Shown here: positions 31,741-42,500 of the stretch, in pieces | Numbering within the stretch: position 1 is the first letter of the stretch | How the letters are laid out: each line of letters begins with the position of its first letter | Source of the DNA: Streptomyces sp. NRRL WC-3626 | GTDB lineage: Bacteria > Actinomycetota > Actinomycetes > Streptomycetales > Streptomycetaceae | Assembly (NCBI RefSeq): GCF_000718785.1 | Contig: NZ_JOCA01000001.1 | Coordinates: 558,001 to 622,000 of the forward strand | Reading direction: 5' to 3' | Length of the DNA: 64,000 nucleotides | Notes under the pieces: generated by a model | Databases searched by the model: none | Told to the model about the DNA's origin: nothing | What the model saw: the letters and a program-made list of their open reading frames with translations, nothing else | Translations under genes and position numbers: made by a program

Positions 31741-34700
31741 CTGGAGCGCGCCGCCCAGGTCGGAGCGGGCGGTGATGCCGAGTTTCTCGTACACCCGGTA
31801 CAGGTGGTTCTCGACCGTGCGGACCGAGACGACCAGGCGCTCGGCGATGTCCCGGTTGGACAGGCCGCCGGCGGCGAGGGCGGCGACCTCGCGTTCGCGG
31901 CTGGTCAGGGGGGCGGTGCGGTCCGGCTGCCGGTGCTCCCGGGGGGCCGCCCACGGGACCAGCGCGCAACCCGACTCCGCGAGGAGCCGGGCGCTCGCGG
32001 CACGGGCCAGCCGGCTCGCCCGGCGCCGGCCGTCCTTGCGGTACACCTCCGCGGCCTGTGCCGCCGCCTCGGCCGCCGGGGCGACCGCGCCCATGGTGCG
32101 GAAGCGGGACGAGACGTCCTCGAGGGCCTCGCCGTCCGCGCGGGTCAGCGCGGCGACGTGGTCGGCCTGGAGCCGCATCAGTTCCGAGCTCGCGCCCGCG
32201 GCCAGGGTGGCCGCACGGACGGCGGCGCGGGGCGCGTCGGCGACCCGCACGGCCAGGTGCAGTGCCGTCAGCGCGGTCGCCGGGCGGGCGGCGGCCCGCT
32301 GGACGACCTCCAGGGCCCGGCAGGCCGCGCCGGACCGGTCGCCGGTGTGGGCGAGCACCAGGGCGTGCTCCAGGAGCAGGGCGTCGTCGGCGAGCGGGTA
32401 GGCGGGGGCGTCCCGCCGGGCGGCCTGGGCCTCGACCAGTGTCTGCAACGCCTCGGTGGGCCTGCCCGCCTCGGCGAGCGCCCCGGCGAGCTGCGCCAGG
32501 GTCCAGGAGGGGGTACCGAGCCAGTCGCGGCGTACGCGCAGGGCGCTGGCGCCGCGCAGCAGGGTGACCGCCTCGGCGGGCCTGCCGAGCAGCCGCAGCA
32601 GACGGGAGCGGAGCAGGGCCAGCTGGAGCTGGCGCAGGTCGTCGCCGCGGGTGGCGAAGCGGCCGGTCTCCTCGAGGGCTTCCACGACCCGGCCGAGGTC
32701 GCCCTGGGCGAAGGCGCAGCGCGCGGTCACGACCAGGCAGCGCAGGCGGGCGTCGTCGTGCCAGCCGGCCAGGTCGTGCGCGTGACGGTCGATCAGGGCC
32801 AGCGCCTCGGCAGGCCGGCCGAGCTCGCTCAGCGCGAAGGCGGTGGGCGGCAGCAGGTGCTGCACCACGGCGGAGTCGGGCGGCTCCCCCGGCAGGAGGG
32901 CGCGGCCGGTGCGCACGGCGTCCTCCGGGCGGTCGGCGAGCAGCGCCAGGACGGCGTGGAAGCCGTGGCGTACGCCCGTGCCCTGGTCGCCGAGCCCGTC
33001 GGGCAGGGCGTCCACGACGGCGGCGGCGTCGGTACCGCGGCCCAGTCCCCAGGCGGCGTTGTCGGCCCGGTCGCGTACGGCGGTGATCAGCTCGTCGCGC
33101 GGCACCGCGCGTGTGACGTCCTCCGTCCGCCCGGCATGAGCCCCCGCGAAGACCTCCTCGGCCTCCCGGTGCCGCCCCTGCCCGGCCAGCGCCCGCCCCA
33201 GCAGGAGCGCGGCACGGGCGGCATCGGCGGTGTTCACGCCCGCGGCGGGCGCGTCCGCCCCGTGAATCGGGCACGGTCCGCCCTCCCCGGAAGGACCGCC
33301 CACGGGCCCGCCCGCGACCGGCCGTCCACCGGCCGGCACGACCGCCGGAGCGTCGCCACCGGCCCCCGGCCCGACAGCACCACCGACCACCGACGGGCCA
33401 CCGGCCGGCACCGGACCGCTCCCGGCCGGCCCGCGCGTGGCGTCACCGGCGACCGGCGGGGAGACCCCGGCCGACCGGCCACCGGACGGCATCCGGCGTG
33501 AGGCCCCGTCACCGGCGCCCGTACCGGGAGCACCACCGTCGGCCGGGGGCTCGTGCGTCCTCTCGCCGAGGACCGTCCCGGAGCCCGCGACGTCGGCGCC
33601 CGTCGACAACGCTGTCGCGGGGGCGGAGGAAGCCGGCGGGAGGGCGTGGGAGGCGCCGGGCGTCTCCGACGCGGGCGCGGGGCCGTCGCCCAGTACCGCG
33701 CGGCACAGGCGTTCCGCGAGGGGGAAGTCGCGGCGGTGGGCGGCGGTGCGGGCTGCCGCGAGGAGTACCGACGGTTCCGGGACGCGGCCGGCCGCCATCC
33801 GCAGAGTGGCCATGCGGACGACGTCGTCCTCCCGCCGCGCCCCCGTCGCCTCGATGGCGTCGGCGAGCTGCAGCCGCAGCCGCTGGGCGGTCAGCCCGGA
33901 CATCCGGTCCGCGACGACCGCCCCGGTGAGCGGTTCGGTCAGCCGGATGCCGACCCGGCGCCCGCTGTACTCGATCTGCACGAGCCCGCGTTCGTCGAGC
34001 GTCTCCGCCGCTCGGGCCAGTCCGAGGCGTTCGGCGAGCCCGTACTCCACCTGCCCGACCACGGCCAGCACGTTCACCAGTTCCTGCTCCCCGGGCGTCA
34101 GGTCGCGCAGCCGGAGGCAGACGATGTCGGCCAGCCGCTCGGGCGGCCGCGCCGGGAGACCGTCCCAGTGCCAGCGTCCGTCGACGCGGCGCAGCGAGCC
34201 GTCCGCCAGCGCGTACTCGACGAGTTCGTGCAGGATCAGGGCGTTGCCCCGGGTGGTGGCCCACAGCCGTTCCAGGGTGGGTGAGTCCACGGGCCCGCCG
34301 ACCCGGCTGCGCAGGATCGAACTGACCACGTCCTGGGCGAACGGCAGTACCTCCAGGCGTTCCACGAGGCGCTCCACCCAGAGCTTGTCCACCCCGGCGG
34401 GCAGCGCGGCGTCGCGGCGGGCGGTGGCGGCGACCGCCACCCGCCCGGACGCGGTCAGCCGGTACAGCCGGTGGGCGGCCGGCTCGTCCACGAGGTGGGC
34501 GTCGTCGAACCCGACGACGGTGCGCCGCGCCGGATCGCTGTGCCGGCGTACGGACTCCAGCCGGTCCAGACACTCGGCGAGCGAGCAGAAGTTCTCCGCG
34601 CAGCCGGTCTCGGGACCGCCCGCCCCGCCGACCGCCACGACGGTGCGGCCCTCGGCCGCGGCACGTTGCAGGGAGGCGGCGAGCAGGCGTGTCTTGCCCA

Positions 34701-34815
34701 CACCGGTGGTGCCGGTGAGCAGGATTCCGCCGTGGTCCGTCAGCGCGGAGTCGATGGCCCGCAGTTCCCCCTGGCGAGCCGTGACCGCCCAAATCTGTTC
34801 GATGTCGGTCGGCAT
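31705..34815 (-). CDS. Giant LAL (LuxR-family, ATP-binding) regulator
   Basis: This 1036-residue protein is of the LAL/MalT-like class. The N-terminal ATPase has Walker A GTTGVGKT at 35-42 and Walker B TVVGFDDAHL at about 99-108. A central TPR-like helical region follows, with a C-terminal LuxR helix-turn-helix (LTSREREVAALAAGGLSNRDIA, VSVRTVENHLYRVYEKLGI). Residues from about 375 to 527 are a Pro/Gly/Ala-rich linker with almost no hydrophobic residues, unusual in this family. It sits between the 3-HAA operon and the polyketide operon, so it is a candidate cluster activator and a candidate binder of the TGAGT-N7-ACTCA sites, by inference. The start ATG at 34815 has an AAGGA site. Confidence 0.92.
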   Translation of the reverse strand: MPTDIEQIWAVTARQGELRAIDSALTDHGGILLTGTTGVGKTRLLAASLQRAAAEGRTVVAVGGAGGPETGCAENFCSLAECLDRLESVRRHSDPARRTVVGFDDAHLVDEPAAHRLYRLTASGRVAVAATARRDAALPAGVDKLWVERLVERLEVLPFAQDVVSSILRSRVGGPVDSPTLERLWATTRGNALILHELVEYALADGSLRRVDGRWHWDGLPARPPERLADIVCLRLRDLTPGEQELVNVLAVVGQVEYGLAERLGLARAAETLDERGLVQIEYSGRRVGIRLTEPLTGAVVADRMSGLTAQRLRLQLADAIEATGARREDDVVRMATLRMAAGRVPEPSVLLAAARTAAHRRDFPLAERLCRAVLGDGPAPASETPGASHALPPASSAPATALSTGADVAGSGTVLGERTHEPPADGGAPGTGAGDGASRRMPSGGRSAGVSPPVAGDATRGPAGSGPVPAGGPSVVGGAVGPGAGGDAPAVVPAGGRPVAGGPVGGPSGEGGPCPIHGADAPAAGVNTADAARAALLLGRALAGQGRHREAEEVFAGAHAGRTEDVTRAVPRDELITAVRDRADNAAWGLGRGTDAAAVVDALPDGLGDQGTGVRHGFHAVLALLADRPEDAVRTGRALLPGEPPDSAVVQHLLPPTAFALSELGRPAEALALIDRHAHDLAGWHDDARLRCLVVTARCAFAQGDLGRVVEALEETGRFATRGDDLRQLQLALLRSRLLRLLGRPAEAVTLLRGASALRVRRDWLGTPSWTLAQLAGALAEAGRPTEALQTLVEAQAARRDAPAYPLADDALLLEHALVLAHTGDRSGAACRALEVVQRAAARPATALTALHLAVRVADAPRAAVRAATLAAGASSELMRLQADHVAALTRADGEALEDVSSRFRTMGAVAPAAEAAAQAAEVYRKDGRRRASRLARAASARLLAESGCALVPWAAPREHRQPDRTAPLTSREREVAALAAGGLSNRDIAERLVVSVRTVENHLYRVYEKLGITARSDLGGALQGPARDALGRAA

Positions 34816-35353
34816 TTCGGTCCTTGTCCACTCGTGGTGAGAAGGAATCGATCACGGGATGTACGGAATTGAAATTCGCCCTTTACGAGAGGCCGCTTTC
34901 GAGGAAAGTCCCGGGACGGGAGGAACAGGTGGGACGGCGACCCCGAAATGTGTCCCACGGAACACCGCTCACGATAGGAGAGCCGTCGGACGCCGCACTG
35001 AGGTGATTCTGACGGCGCGCTGACACGGCAACTGAGCCGTGACCAAGGCTGAGTCGGGTCCCGCCCGCGAAAGCCGGGCGACCGAAGCCGGCCCGTCGGC
35101 CGCCGAAGCCGTACGGCACGGCGCTGACCTGGGTGAACATGGTGTTCCCGGGGTCATCGCGGCACCTCACCCACCCCCGTCGCATAGCCCGCGATTGAGT
35201 TGCGCGAAGGCTATCCGCCTACCTACGCTCCGAAACTGCGAGCGGCGGCCTGACCGCCCTTTGTTCTCCCGAAGAAACCCGCCCACTCCGGCATGCGCGA
35301 AACGGCACGTTCGGAGTGCACGCGTACGTATAGGCACGAGAAAGGAACGGGTC
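34816..35353. promoter_or_regulatory. 538-base divergent region ahead of the polyketide operon
   Basis: No gene is supported here. The region separates the LAL gene (leftward) from the ACP-thioesterase-polyketide operon (rightward). A possible sigma-70-type promoter for the polyketide operon is TTGCGC at 35200-35205 and TACGCT at 35224-35229, with an 18-base spacer and a leader of about 120 bases. No TGAGT-N7-ACTCA palindrome was found in it. The promoter call is weak. Confidence 0.35.
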
Positions 35354-35620
35354 ATGGGCAAGGTCACGGCCGACGAGGTGCAAAAATGGCTGATCGACAA
35401 GATCGCGGAGCGGCTCGGTGAGCAGCCCTCGGCCATTCCTCCGGGCCAGTATTTCGACGAGCTCGACATGGACAGCACGGAGGCGCTGATCATCGCCGGC
35501 GAGATGGAGAGCTGGCTCGGCTTCGAGCTGGGCACCACGGCGCTGTGGTACCACCCGACCATCGAGGCCCTGTCGGCGCACATAGCCGAGGAGAGTGCGC
35601 GGCATGGCGCGACGGCCTGA
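35354..35620 (+). CDS. Stand-alone acyl carrier protein
   Basis: This 88-residue ACP has YFDELDMDSTEALIIAGEMES, with the phosphopantetheine serine S41 in a DST rather than DSL context, and a final helix ALWYHPTIEALSAHIAEE. The ATG at 35354 follows an AAAGGAACG site. It is the first gene of the polyketide operon, overlapping the thioesterase gene by 17 bases. It is distinct from the tandem ACPs inside the synthase. It may receive the finished chain for off-loading or later oxidation, or may deliver a starter. Confidence 0.9.
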   Translation: MGKVTADEVQKWLIDKIAERLGEQPSAIPPGQYFDELDMDSTEALIIAGEMESWLGFELGTTALWYHPTIEALSAHIAEESARHGATA

Positions 35621-36527
35621 CGCGACGTCACCGCCGAAGCTGCTGTTACGGCACCGGGACGCCGCCCCCGGCGCGGGCACCGTCTACGCGGTGCACCCCG
35701 GTGCCCTGCCCGTCGGCCTGTGGACCGGCCTGTCCGGGGCACTGCCGCCGGAGACCGGGTTCGCCGTACTGGACCTGGGCGCGGTGCCCGAGTACGGGGA
35801 GGCCGCGCTCGCGCCGGAGAGCTCCCGGCTGACCATCGACCACCTCATCGACCTGCTGACCACCGCCTACCGCGCCGACCGCGACCGCACCGGCGCGGAC
35901 GACGCCGGCACCGTGCTGGTGGGCTGGTCCTTCGGCGGTGTGCTCGCCCACGGCCTGACCGAACGGCTGGAGCCGCGGGAGCGGCCGCTGAGCGTGGTGC
36001 TGCTGGACAGCATCGCCCCCACGGACGCCTACCAGCACACCGAGGGCGACGAGATCGACCCCTCGCTGGTGCTGCGCTGGTTCGCGATGTTCCTGGGCGC
36101 CCGGCGCGGCGCCGAGGTCCGTCCGAGCCCCGTACCGGACGGTGCGGACGCCGAGGCCGCGCTCACCGTGCTGCTCGCGGACGCGATCGGCGCGGGCGCG
36201 CTGCCGCCCGGGACGCCGCTGTCCGGTGTGCGCAAGCTCTTCGAGGCCTATACGGCGGGGCTGCTGCGCAACAACCGGCTGACGGCCCCCTACCGGCCGG
36301 CACCCGCCACCGTCCCGCTGGTGCAGATCAAGGCCGGCGACAGTCTCATCCCCACGGACCCCACGCTCGGCTGGGAGGAGCTGGCCGGCCGCGGGATCTC
36401 CGCCCACTCGGCGCCCGGCGACCACTACACGATGCTGATCCGCCCGGACGCCTCGCAGGCCATAGCCGGACTGGTACCGCCCCTCCGGCCGGCGCACCTC
36501 GTCTCGACCCGGAGGCCCTCGCCGTGA
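35604..36527 (+). CDS. Alpha/beta-hydrolase thioesterase
   Basis: This 307-residue thioesterase has the nucleophile elbow GWSFGG (S109), the acid D135 in LLDSIAP and the histidine H274 in PGDHYTML. It resembles the TE domains that off-load polyketide or peptide chains. The ATG at 35604 is 10 bases after a GAGGAG site and is preferred over the GTG at 35595. Its stop overlaps the GTG of the first synthase gene, so it is made with the synthase. It could hydrolyse the chain or hand it to an amine such as 3-HAA. Editing activity is the alternative. Confidence 0.85.
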   Translation: MARRPDATSPPKLLLRHRDAAPGAGTVYAVHPGALPVGLWTGLSGALPPETGFAVLDLGAVPEYGEAALAPESSRLTIDHLIDLLTTAYRADRDRTGADDAGTVLVGWSFGGVLAHGLTERLEPRERPLSVVLLDSIAPTDAYQHTEGDEIDPSLVLRWFAMFLGARRGAEVRPSPVPDGADAEAALTVLLADAIGAGALPPGTPLSGVRKLFEAYTAGLLRNNRLTAPYRPAPATVPLVQIKAGDSLIPTDPTLGWEELAGRGISAHSAPGDHYTMLIRPDASQAIAGLVPPLRPAHLVSTRRPSP

Positions 36528-39500
36528 ACGAATCACAGCAACGCACCCTCGACCGACGGCTGGCCCGCGACCCGATCGCCATCGTCGGCCTCTCCGCGCT
36601 CTATCCACAGGCGCGCAACCTCCAGGAGTACTGGTCCAACGTCGTCGCGGCGGCCGACTGCACGACGGAGGTGCCGACGACCCACTGGGACGTCGGCGAG
36701 TTCTACGACCCCGACCCCTCGGCGCCCGACAAGACGTACGCCAAGCGCGGCGGCTTCATCCCCGACATCCCGTTCAATCCGCTCGAGTTCGGGCTGCCGC
36801 CCAACACGCTCGAGGTCACCGACGTACTGCAGTTGCTCAGCCTGGTCGTCACGCGCGACCTGCTGAAGGACGCGGGCGCGGAGCGGGAGTGGTACGACGC
36901 CTCGCGCACCGGTGTGGTGCTCGGCATCACCGGCGCCAACCAGCTGACCCAGCCGCTCACCGCCCGGCTGCAGAGCCCGGTGCTGAAGGAAGTGGTCCGC
37001 AGCTGCGGTCTCTCGGACCGGGACGCGGAGGAGATCGCCGCCAAGTTCCGTATGGCGTACGCCCCGTGGGAGGAGAACTCCTTCCCCGGCATGCTCGGCA
37101 ACGTCGTCGCGGGCCGGATCGCGAACCGGTTCGACCTCGGCGGGATCAACATGACGATCGACGCCGCCTGCGCCAGTTCGCTGGGCGCCGTCCGCACCGC
37201 CGTCAGCGAACTGCTGGAGGGCCGGGCCGACACCATGCTGGCCGGCGGGTGCGACGCCGAGAACACGATCTTCATGTACATGTGCTTCAGCAAGACCCCC
37301 GCGCTGTCGAAGTCGGGTGTCATCCGGCCGTTCGACGGCGAGGCGGACGGCACGCTGATCGGTGAGGGCATCGGCATGCTGGCCCTGCGCCGGCTGGCCG
37401 ACGCCGAGCGCGACGGCAACCGGATCTACGCGGTGCTGCGGGGTCTGGGGACCTCCAGCGACGGACGTTTCAAGTCCATCTACGCGCCGCGCAAGGAAGG
37501 CCAGATGGTGGCGCTGAACCGCGCCTACCGGGACGCCGACGTGTCCCCGGACAGCATCGAGCTGTTCGAGGCGCACGGCACCGGCACGGCGGTCGGCGAC
37601 GCCACCGAGATCGGCGCGCTCACCGAGGTGATCGGCAAGGACGGCGGGGAGCGGGAGTACGCGGCCATCGGCAGCGTCAAGTCCCAGATCGGGCACACCA
37701 AGGCCGCGGCCGGCGCGGCCGGGCTGATCAAGCTGGCGCTCGCCCTGCAGCACAAGGTGCTGCCCCCCACCATCAACGTCAATCGGGCGGGTGCCGCGTT
37801 CGGTCCGGACAGCCCGTTCTACGTCAACTCCGCGACCCGGCCGTGGATCCGCGACCCGAAGCGGCCCAACCGCCGCGCGGCGGTGTCCGCGTTCGGCTTC
37901 GGCGGCACCAACTTCCATGCGGTGCTGGAGGAGTACGGCGACGGCGACGACGTCGCGGTGCGGTTCCCGGTGGCCAGGGTGCACCTGTGGCACGCCCCTG
38001 ACCCGACGGCCCTCGCCGACGCGCTGGCCTCGGGTGCGGCACCCACCGGGGGGCCGGTGCCCGAGGGGCACGCCCGTGTCGCCTTCGCCGCCCGGGGCGA
38101 GGAAGACGCCCGCGCGCTGCGGGAGATCGCGCTCGGTGAACTGCGGTCCCGTGCCGGGGAGTCGGAGTGGGCCCACCCCAAGGGCGTCCACTACCGCCGC
38201 TCGGCCGGCGCGACCGGCCGGGTGGGCGCGCTCTTCGCGGGCCAGGGAAGTCAGTACGTGGCGCCGGGACTGAGTGCCGTACTGGCGCTGCCGCCCCTGC
38301 GTTCCTCCTTCGACCGTGCCAACCGCCACTATCCGGAGGACACCCCGCTGTCGCGGGTGGCGTTCCCGCCGCCCCTCGTCGACGAGGTCGGCCGCGCCGC
38401 GCAGGAGACGGCCCTGCGGGCCACCGCCTACGCGCAGCCGGCGATCGGCGCGCTGTCGGCCGGCCACTTCCGGTACCTGACCGAACTCGGCTTCGCGGCG
38501 GAGGGTTTCCTCGGCCACAGCTTCGGCGAGCTGACCGCGCTGTACGCCGCCGGGGTCTACGACGAGGACACCCTGCACCGGCTGGCGCGGGCCCGCGGCA
38601 GCGCCATGTCACCGGCGTCCGGTCAGGCGGACGACACCGGCACGATGGCGGCGGTGTTCGCGCCGGAGGAGCGGGTCGCCGAACTGCTGGCGCGGCGCGA
38701 GGGCCTGCTGGTCTGCAACCGCAACGCGCCGGACCAGATCGTGGTGGGCGGCGCGACGGCGGAGATCGAGCTGCTGCTCGCGGACGCGGAGAGCGCGGGC
38801 GTGCGGGCCCGCCGGCTGCCGGTGTCCGCCGCCTTCCACACCCCGTTCGTGGCCCACGCGGTCGACGACTTCCGTACGGCGGTCGAGGCCGCCGAGATGG
38901 CCGCCCCGAGCGGCAGGGTCTACGCCAACACCTCCGGCGCGGACTACGGCGCGGACGTCGCCCGGAACCGCCGGGTGCTCGCCGAGCAGCTCATCCACCC
39001 GGTGGAGTTCGCCGCGCGGGTGGAGGAGATGTACGCCGACGGGTTCCGCGTCTTCGTCGAGTTCGGGCCGGGCACGGTGCTCGCCGGGCTGGTGGGCCGG
39101 ATCCTGCGCGGACGCCCGCACACCGCCGTGTCGCTGGACGGCGGCGCCGGCCGGGACGCGGACCTGACGCTCAAGCAGGCCGTCGCACGGCTCGCGGTCC
39201 TGGGTCTGCCCCTGGCCACGACCGACCGTTACGCGGCCGAGGCGGAGCAGGAGGTCCCGGCCAAGGGCATGACGGTGATGCTCAACGGCATCAACTACGT
39301 GTCCCCGCAGCGGCGTGCGGCGTACCAGGACGTGCTGGCAAGCGGCTACAAGGTGGCCCTGCCCACCGCACCGGCGCCCGTCGTCGTGGCTCCCCCGCCG
39401 CCGGCGCCGTCACCGCAGGCGGCTCCCGAAGCCGCCGTCTCCCGGCTGCCGGCCGTTGTTCCGGAACCGGACCATCCCCGCACCGCCCAGGAGAACACAC

Positions 39501-42500
39501 CCATGCCGAGCGACCGACTCACCGAGCTCATCTCGGACCATCTGTCCCTCCACGACGAGTATCTGAACGGCCAGTTGCAGAGCGCCGAGCGGCTGACCCG
39601 GCTGCTGGAGCGGGCGGACGACGAGGGCAGGCTGGACCATGTGCTGCCCGGGATCAGCTCGGTCAAGGAGCACGGGCTGGCGATCGGCCGCACCCATGTC
39701 CGCGCCAACGAGGTGCTGGGCCGGCTGGCCTCCCTGGAGCTCGGCGCCGAGGCGGCGCCGGTAGCGCAGGCACCGGCGCTTCCCGCGCCGGCACCCGTGG
39801 CCCAGGAGCCCGCGCTTCCCGCGCCGGCACCCCTTCCCCTCCCGGAACCTGCGGTGGCCCCCGCGCTGCCCGCGACCTGGACGCCCGCACCGGCCCAGGC
39901 GCCCGCTCCGGAACCCGCGCCCGCTCCGGCACCCGCCGCGGGGATGGACGCCGGCAAGGTCCGCTCGGTCCTCCTGGAGGTCGTCGCGGACAAGACCGGC
40001 TACCCCGCCGACATGCTCGACCTCACCATGAACGTCGAAGCCGACCTCGGCATCGACAGCATCAAACGCGTCGAAATCATGGGCGTCACACTGGGCGACA
40101 TCGTCGACTTCATCGCAGGCGAGACCACGACCACGACCGTGGCCCCGGCCGCCCCGTCGACCGGCCCCGACGCCGACACCGTCCGCGCCACCCTCCTCGA
40201 GGTCGTCGCCGACAAGACCGGCTACCCCGCCGACATGCTCGACCTCACCATGAACGTCGAAGCCGACCTCGGCATCGACAGCATCAAACGCGTCGAAATC
40301 ATGGGCGTCCAGGCCGCGCTCGTCGAACTCTCCGCTTCCGACCCGCTGCTCGACGCCTACCACCCGGACCACGGCGCCCTCGTCGTGGACGACGGCTCGC
40401 AGCTGGCCGCACGGCTCGTCGAACGGCTCACCGGCACCGGCCGGCGGGTGCACACCCTGCGTCTGCCGGGAGTCCCGGCGCGCTCGAACGACGTACACGA
40501 CCACGCCCTCACCGGCTGGGGCCCCACCGAACTCGCCGCCCAGATCGAGGAGATCTTCGCCGACCGCATCGCCCTGGTCGTCGACGTCACCGCACAGCCC
40601 CGCGCCGAATGGGCCGAAAGCACCCGGCGGCTGGCCCACTCGCTGCTTGTCGCACGGCATGTCGTGGCACCGCTGACCTCGGCGGCCGAGCACGGCCGTG
40701 CCGCCTTCCTCACCGCGACCGTCCTCGACGGCGCCTTCGGGCTCACCGGCGTCGCCGAGGAGCTGGCTCCGGCCGGCGGAGTGGCGGGCCTCGTCAAGAC
40801 GCTGGCGCTGGAGGCGCCCGCCCTGTTCTGCCGCGCGGTCGACCTCGACCCCGCGCTCGACGCCGCCACCGGGGCCGCGCTGCTGCTGGACGAGGCGGCC
40901 GACTCGGCCCCGGAGCCGGTGCAGGTGGGCCTCGACGGAACACGCCGGGTGGGGCTGACACTGGCCGAGCGGCCGCTCGCCGAGGAGCTGCCCGAGGTCG
41001 GCGCGCCGACCTCCGACGACCTCCTGGTCGTCACCGGCGGGGCGCGCGGCATCACCGCCACCTGCCTGCTCGAGCTGGCCGAACGGCACCGCCCGGGGTT
41101 GCTGCTGCTCGGCCGCACCCCGCTCGACGCGGAGCCCGGCTGGGCGCAGGGCGTTCCCGACGCCGGGCTGAAGGCGGCCGCCGCGGCCTCCCTCACCGCG
41201 TCCGGCGAGAAGCCGACGCCGAAGAAGGTGGGGCGACTCGCGGCGGACGTGACGGGCGGCCGGGAGATCCGGGCCACGCTCGACGCGCTGCACGCGGCCG
41301 GAAGCGAGGCCGAGTACCTCGCCGTGGACATCACCGACCAGGCCGCGACGGCCGCCGCGCTCGCCCCGCACCGGGACCGGGTCACGGGTCTGGTGCACGG
41401 CGCCGGGGTCCTCGCCGACCAGCTGATCGCCCACAAGAAGGCCTCGGAGATCGAGCGGGTCTTCGCCCCCAAGCTGGCCGGACTGCGGTCCGTGCTAGCC
41501 GCGCTGCCCGCCGAACGGCTGCGTCACGTGGTGCTGTTCTCGTCGGTGGCCGGATTCTTCGGCAACCAGGGGCAGTCGGACTACGCGATGGCCAACGAGG
41601 TCCTCAACACCTGGGCCGCGTCCGCCCGCCGGCGGCTGCCCGGCGCCAGGATCACCTCGCTGAACTGGGGCGCCTGGGACAGCGGCATGGTGTCCCCGCA
41701 GATCAAGGCGGTGTTCGAGGAGCGGGGCATCCCGCTCATCCAGGCGCCCGAGGGGGCCCGGCTGTTCGCCGAGCAGTTCGCGCCCGAACGGGCCGCGGAC
41801 ACGGTCACGGTGCTCGGCCCGACGACCCCGCTGAGCTCGCGGGAGCGTCCGGCGCCGGCGTCCGTGGCGACCGTACGGCGGTCGCTCACGGAGCTGGCCG
41901 GCACCCCGCTCGTCACCGACCACCTGATCGACTCCGTGCCGGTGCTGCCGGCCACCGTGGCGATCGGCTGGGCGCTCGGCGCGGTGGAGCACGCCGAAGG
42001 GCGGCGCGCGGTGCGGCTGCGCGACTTCTCCGTGCACAAGGGGATCGTCTTCGACGGCACCGGGCCCGACGAGTGCCGTGTGGTGATGACCCCGGCCGAC
42101 GGCGAGGTGACGGTGGCCGTCCGGTCCGTGACGAAGGACGGGGCGATCCGGCCGCACTACGCCGCCACCGTGGTCACCGGGCCCGCCCCGGCACCGGCCG
42201 CCCCGCTGACCGGACTGCCCGCACCGGGCGGTGGCGCGGACGCCGCCGGCCTGTACGAGGACGGCACGCTCTTCCACGGGCCCGCGCTGCGCGGACTGCG
42301 GCGCGTGCTCGCCGACGAGGAGGCGCGGCTGGTGCTGGAGTGCGAGCCCGTCGCGACGGCCGTACGGACGTCCGCCGCCTCCTGGTACGCGGCCGGTCCC
42401 GCGGATCTGCTGCTCCAGGCCGCGCTGGTCTGGGTGCGCCGCTTCCGGTCCGCCGCCGGGCTGCCGCTCGCCGTCGGAGGAGTCGAACTGCACGCGCCGC

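Noticed and set aside
35039..35353. Upstream extension of the free ACP gene to 35039
   Set aside because: The extra residues are of random composition. The ATG at 35354 has a good ribosome site and begins the normal ACP fold.
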